Shown here piece after piece: positions 1 through 7,945 of a stretch of DNA of 64,000 nt. Both the position numbers and the translations under genes were made by a program. The DNA is taken from positions 2,232,001 to 2,296,000 of the forward strand of contig OZ260072.1 of the NCBI GenBank assembly GCA_965284315.1, given 5' to 3'. The DNA comes from PCRC01 sp017848435. Its GTDB lineage: Bacteria; Pseudomonadota; Gammaproteobacteria; Burkholderiales; Burkholderiaceae_C. The first letter of the stretch is position 1. Every line of letters begins with the position of its first letter. The notes under the pieces are model-generated. The model was not told where the DNA came from. It ran no database searches and saw nothing but the letters and a program-made list of their open reading frames with translations.

Positions 1-467
1 ACCTCGTCAAGCAAGACACCCTGCACCAGTTGGCCACGCAGCTGGACGTGTCGTCGGTGCTGCGGCTGGGCGAGGGTGAGTCGCGCTCGGGCGGCTACAA
101 GCGGCCGTCGATCCTGGCCGATGCGCTCGAAGCGGTGATCGGTGCGGTCTACCTCGACGCCGGCTTTGACGCCGCGCGCGCCCTGGTGGAGCGCCTGTTC
201 AAAGACGTGGAGGTGGCGCCGGGCATGCAGGCCGCCAGCAAAGACCCGAAAACCGAGTTGCAGGAATGGCTGCAGGGCCGCAAGATGAAACTGCCCATCT
301 ACCGCGTGGTGGCCACGCTGGGCGAGGCGCACCGGCAGACCTTTGATGTGGAGTGCCTGGTGAGCGAACTCAACCAGACTGAGCGTGGCATTGGGGGCTC
401 GCGCCGCGCCGGCGAACAGGCCGCCGCCGCGGCCATGCTGCAGACTTTGAAAGACCGTTCCAAATGA
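1..467 (+). CDS. rnc: Ribonuclease III, 3' part
   Basis: RNase III cleaves double-stranded RNA in rRNA and mRNA processing. The reading frame is open from base 3 and the 5' end lies outside the window. The visible part starts near the end of the catalytic domain: ILADALEAVIGAVYLDAG carries the Asp and Glu that bind the catalytic Mg ions in this family. The double-stranded-RNA-binding domain follows, starting at DPKTELQEWLQGR and ending in the Ala-rich helix AGEQAAAAAML. The stop codon overlaps the era start (ATGA), the classical rnc-era coupling. Identity is certain; only the N-terminus is missing. Confidence 0.97.
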   Translation, partial: LVKQDTLHQLATQLDVSSVLRLGEGESRSGGYKRPSILADALEAVIGAVYLDAGFDAARALVERLFKDVEVAPGMQAASKDPKTELQEWLQGRKMKLPIYRVVATLGEAHRQTFDVECLVSELNQTERGIGGSRRAGEQAAAAAMLQTLKDRSK

Positions 468-1501
468 CAAATGCTATCGATACCGTAGCGCCATCGGTAG
501 ATTCCACTAAGGCTGATGGCCAAAATGGTGCTGAAAACGAGGCGGCAGGCGCCGCAGAGGCGCCCGAGGGGCTGCCCGAGGCCATTTCCGACGCTGCCGG
601 CCCGCAACGCTGCGGCCTGATCGCGATTGTGGGCAAGCCCAACGTGGGCAAGTCCACGCTGCTCAACGCGCTCGTGGGCCAGAAGATCAGCATCACCTCG
701 CGCAAGGCGCAAACCACGCGCCACCGCATCACCGGCATGCGCACCCAGGGGGCGACGCAGTTCGTGTTTGTCGACACCCCCGGTTTCCAGACCCGGCACA
801 GCAACGCGTTGAACGCGTCGCTGAACAAAACCGTGCAGGGGGCCCTGAGCGATGTGGACCTGATTCTGTTTGTGGTCGAGGCCGGCATCTTCAACCAAGC
901 CGACGCCAAGGTGCTGGCGCTGCTGCGCGAGGGCACGCCTTGCCTGCTGGTGGCCAACAAGCTCGACCAGGTCACCCGCCGCGCCGACATTGCGCCCTGG
1001 CTGCAGGAGATGCAGCAGCGCCACCCCTTCACCGAGTTTGTGCCGATGTCGGCCAAAAACGCCAAGGACATCGAGCGCCTGTTTGGCATCTGCGAAAAAT
1101 ACCTGCCCGAGCAGCCTTGGTTCTATGCCGAAGACGAGCTCACCGACCGCAGCGAGAAATTCCTCGCCAGCGAGATGGTGCGCGAAAAGCTGTTCCGCCT
1201 GACCGGCGACGAATTGCCCTACACCTCCACCGTGGTCATCGACACCTTTTCGGAGGAACCGCCCGCCCGCAAAGGCCACAAGCGGCTGGTGAAGATCGCC
1301 GCCACCATCGTGGTGGAACGCGACGGCCACAAGGCCATGGTGATCGGCGACAAGGGCGAACGCATCAAGCGCATCGGCACCGAGACCCGGGTCGAGCTGG
1401 AAAGGCTGATGGACGCCAAGGTCTTCATCGAGCTGTGGGTCAAGGTCCGTTCCGGCTGGGCGGACGACGAGGCACGCGTTCGTTCGTTTGGATATGAGTA
1501 A
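464..1501 (+). CDS. era: GTPase Era
   Basis: Era is an essential GTPase that binds the 3' end of 16S rRNA during 30S subunit maturation at the inner face of the membrane. G1 is GKPNVGKST (57-65), G3 is DTPG (104-107), G4 is NKLD (165-168) and G5 is SAK (196-198). The C-terminal KH domain includes GDKGERIKRIG. At 345 residues it is about 45 longer than the usual 301, and the excess is all N-terminal. Residues 3-25 are encoded by an interspersed repeat and the next stretch is Ala/Glu-rich. No ATG, GTG or TTG occurs in frame between the start at 464 and the G1 motif, so the extension must be translated. The start overlaps the rnc stop. Confidence 0.97.
   Translation: MTNAIDTVAPSVDSTKADGQNGAENEAAGAAEAPEGLPEAISDAAGPQRCGLIAIVGKPNVGKSTLLNALVGQKISITSRKAQTTRHRITGMRTQGATQFVFVDTPGFQTRHSNALNASLNKTVQGALSDVDLILFVVEAGIFNQADAKVLALLREGTPCLLVANKLDQVTRRADIAPWLQEMQQRHPFTEFVPMSAKNAKDIERLFGICEKYLPEQPWFYAEDELTDRSEKFLASEMVREKLFRLTGDELPYTSTVVIDTFSEEPPARKGHKRLVKIAATIVVERDGHKAMVIGDKGERIKRIGTETRVELERLMDAKVFIELWVKVRSGWADDEARVRSFGYE
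472..537 (+). repeat. Interspersed two-hairpin repeat, copy A (inside era)
   Basis: This 66-bp copy starts TGCTATCGATACCGTAGC, a small hairpin with arms GCTAT/GTAGC, and contains the family core ATTCCACTAAGGCT. It aligns with the copies at 6214, 29140, 38224, 48635 and 62325. It lies wholly inside the 5' end of era and is translated as Era residues 3-25. Confidence 0.75.
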
Positions 1502-1600
1502 TGTGGCCCCCACGGTCGCCCACTGCGTGTGGCTTCCTGCCCCCCGAGGGGGCCGTGCCTTGCTTGGGGCGGCCCGGCGCTGCGGCGCTGACCTCGCCTG
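1502..1600. repeat. GC-rich intergenic repeat with strong hairpin
   Basis: The era-recO spacer contains a G/C-rich block with the near-perfect hairpin GCCCCCCGAGGGGGC (about 1541-1555), followed by GCTTGGGGCGGCCCGGCG. From memory this matches a hairpin repeat common between genes in Comamonadaceae. I see only this copy in the window, so repetitiveness is not shown here. It could act as a stabilising or attenuating hairpin within the operon. Confidence 0.5.
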
Positions 1601-1613
1601 AGGCATTACTGCT

Positions 1614-2420
1614 GTGCCCGCCCAGCGCATCAGCCACGAACCCGCCTATGTGCTCCACCACCACGACTGGAGCGAGTCCAGCCTGATCCTGGACGTGTTC
1701 ACCCGCCAGCACGGGCGGGTGGCGCTGGTAGCCAAGGGCGCCAAAAAGCCCAGTTCCAACTTCCGCCCGGTGCTGCTGCCGCTGCAGCCGTTGCAGATTG
1801 CCTTTGGGGGCGACGCCGAGATCCGTACCCTCAAAGGCGCGGAATGGATGGGCGGGCACACCATGCCCACGGGCGATGCGCTGATGTCCGGCTACTACCT
1901 GAACGAACTGCTGATCCGCCTGCTGGCGCGCGACGACCCGCACCCCCGGTTGTTTGACAGCTACGCCGCCACCGTGCAACTGCTGGCCACCGACTTCGCC
2001 CGCAGCACCGCCGCCGCCAACGCCGCCACGCCCATGGCCCCCAGCGAAGGCCTGCCGCTGGCGCTGCGCGCGTTCGAGCTGCTGCTGCTGCGCGAGATTG
2101 GCCTGCTCCCGGCACTCGGCATGGAGTCGGCCACGCTGGCCGAGCTGGCCGCCGACACCTCTTACGTGCTGCTGCCCGAAGGCGGCCTGCGCGCCGCCCA
2201 TGCCGACGACCGCGCCAGCCTGCCCGGCGCCCAGTGGCTGGCCTTGCAAGCCGCGCTCGACCACGAAGGCCTGTCCAACGAGGTGTTGCTCGCCGTGCTG
2301 CGCGCCTGCGCCCCGGTGCTGGCGCCGCTGCGCAGCCAGTTGCGCACCCTGCTGCACTACCATTGCGGCGTGCCGGTGCTGCGCACCCGCCAGATCATGA
2401 TGGAACTCCAAAACCTATGA
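1614..2420 (+). CDS. recO: DNA repair protein RecO
   Basis: RecO acts with RecR to load RecA onto SSB-coated single-stranded DNA in the RecF pathway. The 268-residue protein has the family N-terminal OB-fold region (AYVLHHHDWSESSLILDVF, then HGRVALVAKGAKK) and a helical C-terminal region. The start is a GTG at 1614, chosen because the conserved N-terminus begins there and no nearby ATG is in frame. It follows era after a 112-bp hairpin-bearing spacer and its stop overlaps the pdxJ start (ATGA), so translation is probably coupled. Confidence 0.94.
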   Translation: MPAQRISHEPAYVLHHHDWSESSLILDVFTRQHGRVALVAKGAKKPSSNFRPVLLPLQPLQIAFGGDAEIRTLKGAEWMGGHTMPTGDALMSGYYLNELLIRLLARDDPHPRLFDSYAATVQLLATDFARSTAAANAATPMAPSEGLPLALRAFELLLLREIGLLPALGMESATLAELAADTSYVLLPEGGLRAAHADDRASLPGAQWLALQAALDHEGLSNEVLLAVLRACAPVLAPLRSQLRTLLHYHCGVPVLRTRQIMMELQNL

Positions 2421-3148
2421 CCGCGCTCTCCGTCAACCTCAACAAAGTGGCCCTGGTGCGCAACACCCGCCACCTCGGTATCCCCTCGGTCACCCGTGCC
2501 GCCACGCTGTGCCTGCAGGCCGGCGCGCAGGGCATCACGGTGCACCCACGGCCTGACGCGCGGCACATTCGGGCCGGTGACGTGGCCGACCTTGCCGCGC
2601 TGTTGAAGGACTGGCCCGACCGCGAGTACAACATCGAAGGCAACCCGTTCCAGAACCTGATGGACTTTGTGCGCGCATGCCGCCCGCACCAGGCCACTTT
2701 TGTGCCCGACGGCGAAGGCCAGTTCACCAGCGACCACGGCTGGAACTTGCCCGCCGATGCCGAGCGGCTGCGCCCGCTGGTGGCCGAATGCCGGGCCCTG
2801 GGCGTGCGGGTGAGTTTGTTCATGGACCCATTGCCCGAAGCCATGGCCGCCGCCAAAGCGGTGGGTGCCGACCGGGTGGAGCTGTACACCGAGCCCTACG
2901 CCCAGGCCTGGGGCACGGCCGGGCAGGGCGCGCAACTCGCCCGCTACGCCGCGGCCGCGCAGGCGGCGCTGGACGCCGGCCTGGGCGTCAACGCCGGCCA
3001 CGATTTGAACCGCGACAACCTCGCCGCCTTCGTGCAGCAGGTGCCGGGCGTGTCCGAAGTGTCGATTGGCCACGCCTTGATCGCCGACGCGCTGGAGCTG
3101 GGTTACACCGCGACGGTGGCCGCTTATTTGCAGTGTTTGCAACGATGA
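2417..3148 (+). CDS. pdxJ: Pyridoxine 5'-phosphate synthase PdxJ
   Basis: PdxJ condenses 3-amino-2-oxopropyl phosphate with 1-deoxyxylulose 5-phosphate to form pyridoxine 5'-phosphate, the last ring-forming step of DXP-dependent vitamin B6 synthesis. The 243-residue TIM-barrel protein starts MTALSVNLNKVALVRNTR and carries HPRPDARHI, giving His43, Arg45 and His50, which match the conserved active-site residues. The frame is open further upstream, but the ATG at 2417 overlaps the recO stop and matches the family N-terminus. It overlaps acpS by four bases. Confidence 0.96.
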   Translation: MTALSVNLNKVALVRNTRHLGIPSVTRAATLCLQAGAQGITVHPRPDARHIRAGDVADLAALLKDWPDREYNIEGNPFQNLMDFVRACRPHQATFVPDGEGQFTSDHGWNLPADAERLRPLVAECRALGVRVSLFMDPLPEAMAAAKAVGADRVELYTEPYAQAWGTAGQGAQLARYAAAAQAALDAGLGVNAGHDLNRDNLAAFVQQVPGVSEVSIGHALIADALELGYTATVAAYLQCLQR

Positions 3149-3552
3149 TTTTCGGCATCGGCACCGACATCTGCGATGTGCGCCGCATCCGCGCGTCGCT
3201 CGACCAACACGGCGAGCGTTTCGCCCTCAAAATTTTGAGCGAGGGCGAACTCGCCACCTGGCGCCTGCGCAGCCAGCGCTGGCCGGAACGCGGTGTGCGC
3301 TACCTCGCCACCCGCTTTTCCGCGAAGGAAGCCTTCAGCAAGGCCATCGGCCTCGGCATGCGCATGCCGATGACCTGGCGGCTGTGTGAAATTGGCAAGC
3401 TGCCCAGCGGCAAGCCCGCCATCGTGTTGCACGGTGGCCTGAAAAACTGGTTCGAAGCACAGGGCCTCACCGCCCATGTGACCGTGACCGATGAAACCGA
3501 TTACGCCGCCAGTTTTGTGGTGGTGGAACAGAAAGAAAAAGACAAGCCATGA
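3145..3552 (+). CDS. acpS: Holo-[acyl-carrier-protein] synthase
   Basis: AcpS transfers 4'-phosphopantetheine from CoA to acyl carrier protein, activating it for fatty acid synthesis. The 135-residue protein has both family signatures: IGTDICDVRRI with Asp8, and RFSAKEAFSKAIG with Glu62, which together bind Mg and CoA. Length is normal. It is coupled by ATGA overlaps to pdxJ upstream and nagZ downstream. The pdxJ-acpS pairing is widespread in proteobacteria. Confidence 0.96.
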   Translation: MIFGIGTDICDVRRIRASLDQHGERFALKILSEGELATWRLRSQRWPERGVRYLATRFSAKEAFSKAIGLGMRMPMTWRLCEIGKLPSGKPAIVLHGGLKNWFEAQGLTAHVTVTDETDYAASFVVVEQKEKDKP

Positions 3553-4607
3553 GCCCCCATTGCCCCGTCATCATCGACGTCCCTGGTCTGCGTTTGACCA
3601 AAACCGACCGCCAGCGCCTCAAGCACCCGCTGGTCGGTGGCGTCATCCTTTTTGGCCGCAACTGGCAAGACCGCAGCCAGCTCAGCGCGCTGTGCGCCGA
3701 CATCAAAAAAGTGCGCCGCGACCTGCTGATTTGTGTGGACCACGAAGGTGGCCGTGTGCAGCGCTTCCGCACCGGCGGCTTCACCCACCTGCCGCCAATG
3801 CGCGCTCTGGGCGAGCTGTGGCTGAAAGACGCCCTGGCCGCCACCAACGCCGCCACCGCCTGTGGCTACGTGCTGGCGTCCGAGTTGCGCGCCTGTGGTG
3901 TGGACTTCAGCTTCACCCCGGTGCTGGACCTGGATTTTGGCGCCAGTGGTGTGATTGGCGACCGCGCCTTCGCCCGCGACCCGCGCATGGTCGCCATGCT
4001 GGCCAAGAGCCTGATGCACGGCCTGCTGCAGGCCGGCATGGCCAACTGCGGCAAACACTTCCCTGGACACGGCTTCGTGAAGGCCGACTCGCACACCGAC
4101 ACCCCGGTGGACCGCCGCAGCCTCAAAGCCATCCTGGCCGACGACGCCGCACCTTACGACTGGCTCAACACCACGCTGACCGCGGTGATGCCCGCCCACG
4201 TGGTCTACCCCAAGGTGGACGCCCGGCCGGCGGGCTTCTCGGAGAAGTGGCTCAACTACATCCTGCGCGGCCAACTGGGCTTTGGTGGCGCGGTGTTCAG
4301 CGACGACCTGAGCATGGCCGGTGCCCGCGTCATTGACGGCGTGCAGGTCAGTTACGCGCAGGCGGCGGTGGCGGCGCTCAATGCCGGCTGCGACATGGTG
4401 CTGTTGTGCAACCAAAGCGTGGGCGACGGCCAGCCGGTGGACGAGTTGCTGGCCGGCCTGACCGAGGCCCAGCTCAAGGGCGAGTGGGAGATGCTGGAGT
4501 CCAGCGAACAACGCCGCCTGGCCCTGTTGCCGCGCCAGCCCGCACCCGACTGGGACGCGCTGATGCTGGAGCCGGCCTACATGCACGCCATGGGCCTGCT
4601 GCCCTGA
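3549..4607 (+). CDS. nagZ: Beta-N-acetylhexosaminidase NagZ
   Basis: NagZ (glycoside hydrolase family 3) removes N-acetylglucosamine from anhydro-muropeptides in the cytoplasm during peptidoglycan recycling. The 352-residue protein has the family signature GKHFPGHGFVKADSHTD (168-184), including the Asp-His dyad, and SDDLSM (251-256) carrying the nucleophilic Asp. There is no signal peptide, as expected for a cytosolic recycling enzyme. The start overlaps the acpS stop. It appears to be the last gene of the rnc operon, although I see no clear terminator after it. Confidence 0.94.
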   Translation: MSPHCPVIIDVPGLRLTKTDRQRLKHPLVGGVILFGRNWQDRSQLSALCADIKKVRRDLLICVDHEGGRVQRFRTGGFTHLPPMRALGELWLKDALAATNAATACGYVLASELRACGVDFSFTPVLDLDFGASGVIGDRAFARDPRMVAMLAKSLMHGLLQAGMANCGKHFPGHGFVKADSHTDTPVDRRSLKAILADDAAPYDWLNTTLTAVMPAHVVYPKVDARPAGFSEKWLNYILRGQLGFGGAVFSDDLSMAGARVIDGVQVSYAQAAVAALNAGCDMVLLCNQSVGDGQPVDELLAGLTEAQLKGEWEMLESSEQRRLALLPRQPAPDWDALMLEPAYMHAMGLLP

Positions 4608-4690
4608 GGGCGACAGCTGCGCATGACCCGGTTACACATTGATGCGATGACATGGCTTGAAACCGGCGAACATGCAGCCAACTGCTTCTG

Positions 4691-5056
4691 ATGTTTGCCC
4701 AATTTTCTCCCCGCATGATGCCTTCAGACCCCTTGCCATTCCCCGCCCGCGTGCTGCAATTTGTGGTGCGCGGCGTGATGCTGCTCTCGGCCTTGGTAAT
4801 TGCCGCTGTGTTGCTGTCGGTGGCCTTGGTCTGGCTGGTGTTTGGGGTGCTCAAGGCGCTGGTCACGGGCCGCAAGCCCGCGCCCTGGGCCGCGTTTGAA
4901 CAGTACAAGCGTTACACCGCGCAGCGTGTCTGGCCCAAGCCCGGGCAGCAGGATGCGGGAACACCCAACAACCCCTCACGCCGCCACGCCCTCACCGACG
5001 TGGAAGACGTGGAGGTGGTGCGCGAAACACCGCGCGTTCCGCCCGAGGCACGCTGA
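4691..5056 (+). CDS. Small membrane protein, unknown function
   Basis: I do not recognise a family. The 121-residue product has one strong hydrophobic segment at about residues 28-55 (VMLLSALVIAAVLLSVALVW and onward), then a basic stretch (GRKPAPWAAFEQYKRY) and a polar tail that is probably cytoplasmic. The ATG at 4691 gives the longest version; in-frame ATGs at 4715 and 4718 would trim a short N-terminus without touching the membrane segment. It lies 83 bp after nagZ on the same strand and could be read through from it. Confidence 0.6.
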   Translation: MFAQFSPRMMPSDPLPFPARVLQFVVRGVMLLSALVIAAVLLSVALVWLVFGVLKALVTGRKPAPWAAFEQYKRYTAQRVWPKPGQQDAGTPNNPSRRHALTDVEDVEVVRETPRVPPEAR

Positions 5057-5143
5057 CCCAGGCGTTGGCCGGCTTCTCCATGCACGGCGTATCTGGTAAA
5101 AATGGTTGGCAACCACCATCCAACCCCAACTGGGAGAAGACAG

Positions 5144-5686
5144 ATGAGCCGAACCATCCGCAACGTGGCGTGGGCGCTGGCCGCCGGTGTGCTGGCCAGC
5201 CAGGCCCTGGCCCAAGCGCAAAAGATGCAGCCTGGCCTGTGGGAACACAGTTTCACCATGAAAACCCAGGGCGGCCAGATGGAAAACGCCATGGCGCAGA
5301 TGCAGCAGCAACTGGCCAACATGCCGCCTGAGCAGCGCAAAATGGTCGAGCAGATGATGGCCAAGCAGGGCCTGGGCATGGGCAACAAGGCCAACAGCGT
5401 CAAGGTCTGCATCAGCAAGGAGCAGGCCGAACTGGACCGCATGCCCCAGCAGGAAGGCTGCACCCAGAAAGTGGAGCGCCTCAACGCCAGCACCGTGAAG
5501 GTGGCGTTCGAGTGCAAGGGCAACCCGCCGTCCAGCGGCGAGGGCACGCTGACCTTCAGCAAGCCCACGGCCTACACCGGCCAGTTCAAGGTAAAAACGG
5601 TGGTGAACAACAAACCCGAGCAGATCGACATGGCCCAGTCCGGCCAATGGCTGGCCGCTGACTGCGGCAACCTCAAGCCACGCTAG
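5144..5686 (+). CDS. DUF3617 family periplasmic protein
   Basis: The 180-residue product begins with a signal peptide (about 1-23, ending ALAQA), followed by LQPGLWEHSF-like sequence (seen as MQPGLWEHSFTMKT), the usual opening of DUF3617 proteins. A Gln/Met-rich segment (QMQQQLANMPPEQRKMVEQM) and four Cys that could form two disulfides follow. The function of the family is unknown. The start at 5144 has a good ribosome-binding site (GGGAGAAGA). The 3' end overlaps the end of the convergent YgjP-like gene by four bases. Confidence 0.8.
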   Translation: MSRTIRNVAWALAAGVLASQALAQAQKMQPGLWEHSFTMKTQGGQMENAMAQMQQQLANMPPEQRKMVEQMMAKQGLGMGNKANSVKVCISKEQAELDRMPQQEGCTQKVERLNASTVKVAFECKGNPPSSGEGTLTFSKPTAYTGQFKVKTVVNNKPEQIDMAQSGQWLAADCGNLKPR

Positions 5687-6228
5687 GCGCTGGCGCTGCC
5701 CCCTGCGGGCCACGCCAGCGGGCCCACCAGTTCCACCTGCGTCAGGTAGAGGCGCAGGTCGAATTCAAACTGGTGGTAGTCCGGCTCCATGTGGGTGCAG
5801 AGCTGGTAGAAGGCCTTGTCGTGCGCCTTCTCTTTCAGGTGCGCCAGCTCGTGCACCACGATCATTTTCAGGAACTCGGCCGGCACCTGCTTGAACAGGG
5901 TGGCCACGCGGATTTCGCGTTTGGCCTTGAGCTTGTTGCCCTGCACCCGTGAGACGGTGGTGTGGGTGCCCAGCGCGTGGGCAATGACGTGCAGCTTGCT
6001 GTCAAACACCACCTTGCTCAACGGCTCGGCACCGCGGAGGTACTGGCTTTTGAGGTCGGTCACGTAGTCGTACAGCGCGCGGTCGGTGCGCACCCCGTGG
6101 GTGCGGGGGTAACGCTTCAACAGCACCTCGCCCAGGCGTTGGCTGGCCAAGAGCTGGCGCACCTGTTCCAGTACCGGGGCGGGGTAGCCGCCAAGGTAGC
6201 GCAGCACCGGGTTTGCTACTGTATTCAT
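5683..6228 (-). CDS. YgjP/DUF45-type zinc metallohydrolase
   Basis: The 181-residue product has the zinc-binding HELAH motif (126-130) and a downstream aspartate/glutamate region (LCTHMEPDYHQFEFDLR), as in the YgjP/M48-like family of predicted zinc hydrolases of unknown substrate. I chose the ATG at 6228; a GTG at 6249 in the same frame would add seven residues. Both candidate starts and the first codons (MNTVANPV) fall inside interspersed repeat copy B, so the N-terminus and ribosome-binding site are repeat-derived. It is convergent with the DUF3617 gene. Confidence 0.83.
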   Translation of the reverse strand: MNTVANPVLRYLGGYPAPVLEQVRQLLASQRLGEVLLKRYPRTHGVRTDRALYDYVTDLKSQYLRGAEPLSKVVFDSKLHVIAHALGTHTTVSRVQGNKLKAKREIRVATLFKQVPAEFLKMIVVHELAHLKEKAHDKAFYQLCTHMEPDYHQFEFDLRLYLTQVELVGPLAWPAGGSASA

Positions 6229-6279
6229 AGCTGTACCGCGAGATTCCACTGAGGCTTGAGGCCGATTTGGCTTGAAAAA
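6214..6279 (+). repeat. Interspersed two-hairpin repeat, copy B
   Basis: Starts TGCTACTGTATTCATAGC (arms GCTAC/ATAGC with a wobble) and continues through GATTCCACTGAGGCTTGAGG to CTTGAAAA. It is most like copy F at 29140-29202. The minus strand of this copy supplies the start codon and first codons of the YgjP-like gene. The remaining bases to 6346, just after the lysS stop on that strand, hold the loose direct repeat AGCCGCTC/GGCCGCTG and nothing else I recognise. Confidence 0.75.
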
Positions 6280-6346
6280 TGCCTGTGGAGGCTGCTAAGA
6301 AGCTACCAAGAGGCCAAAAAGCCGCTCAAAAGGCCGCTGCAGGGCC

Positions 6347-7894
6347 TCAACCCGCCTGGTGTTTCAGCGCCGGGAACAAGATCACGTCGCGGATGCTGGC
6401 GCTGTCGGTCAGCAGCATCATCAGCCGGTCAATGCCGATGCCGCAACCGCCGGTGGGGGGCATGCCGTATTCCAGCGCGCGCACGAAGTCGTGGTCGTAG
6501 TACATCGCCTCGTCGTCGCCGCTGTCTTTGGCGTCCACCTGCGACTGCAGGCGGGCGGCCTGGTCTTCGGCGTCGTTCAGCTCGGAGAAGCCGTTGCCGA
6601 ACTCGCGGCCGGTGATGTACAGCTCAAAGCGCTCGGTCACTTCGGGGTGGGTGTCGCTGGCGCGGGCCAGGGGCGAGATCTCCACCGGGTGCTCGCAAAT
6701 GAAGGTCGGGTTCCAGAGCTTGTCTTCCACCGTCTCTTCAAAGTACATCACCTGCAGGCCCGCCAGCGAGCGGGTGGCGAGCATGTCCTTGTCTTCTTTC
6801 TTGCCGAGTTTCTTCAGCGCGTTCGTGAGCCAGACCGCGTCGTCCACGTTGGCGCCGGCGTCGGTGTGTTTCAGGATGGCTTGCCGAATGGTCAGGCGCT
6901 CGAACGGCTGGCTCAGGTCCACCGCTTGGCCGCCGTAGGTGAGCTGCAGCGTGCCCACGGCTTTCTGCGCCGCGTCGCGGATCAGCGATTCGGTGAAGTT
7001 CATCAGGTCCTGGTAGTTCCAGTAGGCCGCGTAGAACTCCATCATGGTGAACTCGGGGTTGTGGCGGACCGAGATGCCTTCGTTGCGGAAGTTGCGGTTG
7101 ATTTCGAACACCCGCTCGAAGCCGCCCACAATCAGCCGCTTCAGGTACAGCTCGGGCGCGATGCGCAGGAACATCTGCTGGTCGAGTGCGTTGTGGTGGG
7201 TGGTGAAGGGGCGGGCGTTGGCGCCACCGGGGATCGGGTGCAGCATCGGCGTTTCCACTTCCAGAAAGCCGTGGCCGACCATGAACTCGCGGAGGCCGCT
7301 GACCGCCTTGCTGCGCGCCACGAAGCGCTGGCGCGTCTCGGCGTCCATCATCAAATCGATGTAGCGCTGGCGGTACTTCACTTCCTGGTCGGCAATGCCG
7401 TGGAACTTGTCCGGCATGGGGCGCAGGCTCTTGGTCAGCAGGCGCAGGCCGGTGACGTGGATGGAGAGTTCGCCGGTGCGGGTCTTGAACAGCCGGCCTT
7501 CGGCGGCCACGATGTCGCCCAGGTCCCAGTGCTTGAACTGGGCGTAGACGTCTTCGCCAATCTCGTCGCGCGCCACGTAGAGCTGGATGCGGCCCTGGCT
7601 GGGGCCGAAGGACGCGTCCTGCAGTGTGGCAAAACTGGCCTTGCCCATCACGCGCTTGAGCATCATGCGGCCGGCGACCTTGGCGGTGGCGTTGAGCGCC
7701 ACCAGTTCTTCGGCGGTTTTTTCGCCGTGCGCTTCAAACAGGCTGGCAGCGTGGTCGGTGGGTTTGAAGTCGTTCGGAAAGGCCACGCCTTTGCCATCGG
7801 CCTGGGCGGCACGGATCGCCTTCAGCTTGTCGCGCCGTTCGGCGACCAGTTGGTTCTCGTCTTGGGGCAGGGCAGCGGGCGTGGTGTCGGACAT
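6347..7894 (-). CDS. lysS: Lysyl-tRNA synthetase, class II
   Basis: Charges tRNA-Lys with lysine in the cytoplasm. The 515-residue protein has an N-terminal OB-fold anticodon-binding domain (about 70-155) and a class II catalytic core. Motif 2 contains FRNEGISVRHNPEFTMMEFY (269-288), and motif 3 near the C-terminus is GGCGIGIDRLMMLL. Length is typical. It is separated from the upstream polysaccharide operon by a terminator at 7903-7927, so it probably has its own promoter. It precedes the YgjP-like gene on the same strand. Confidence 0.97.
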   Translation of the reverse strand: MSDTTPAALPQDENQLVAERRDKLKAIRAAQADGKGVAFPNDFKPTDHAASLFEAHGEKTAEELVALNATAKVAGRMMLKRVMGKASFATLQDASFGPSQGRIQLYVARDEIGEDVYAQFKHWDLGDIVAAEGRLFKTRTGELSIHVTGLRLLTKSLRPMPDKFHGIADQEVKYRQRYIDLMMDAETRQRFVARSKAVSGLREFMVGHGFLEVETPMLHPIPGGANARPFTTHHNALDQQMFLRIAPELYLKRLIVGGFERVFEINRNFRNEGISVRHNPEFTMMEFYAAYWNYQDLMNFTESLIRDAAQKAVGTLQLTYGGQAVDLSQPFERLTIRQAILKHTDAGANVDDAVWLTNALKKLGKKEDKDMLATRSLAGLQVMYFEETVEDKLWNPTFICEHPVEISPLARASDTHPEVTERFELYITGREFGNGFSELNDAEDQAARLQSQVDAKDSGDDEAMYYDHDFVRALEYGMPPTGGCGIGIDRLMMLLTDSASIRDVILFPALKHQAG

Positions 7895-7902
7895 GGGTGG
7901 GG

Positions 7903-7927
7903 CAAAAAGAAAGGCCAGAGCTGGCCT
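7903..7927 (-). terminator. Rho-independent terminator of the polysaccharide operon
   Basis: On the minus strand a stem AGGCCAG/CTGGCCT (7912-7918 with 7921-7927) is followed by TTCTTTTTG. It sits just after the stop of the sugar transferase gene and before lysS, so it ends the polysaccharide operon. Confidence 0.75.
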
Positions 7928-7945
7928 GAGCCCGCTATTTTAGGT

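Noticed and set aside
6281..6346. Terminator for lysS in the spacer to the YgjP-like gene
   Set aside because: Only weak GGCC stems and scattered T runs; not convincing enough to list.
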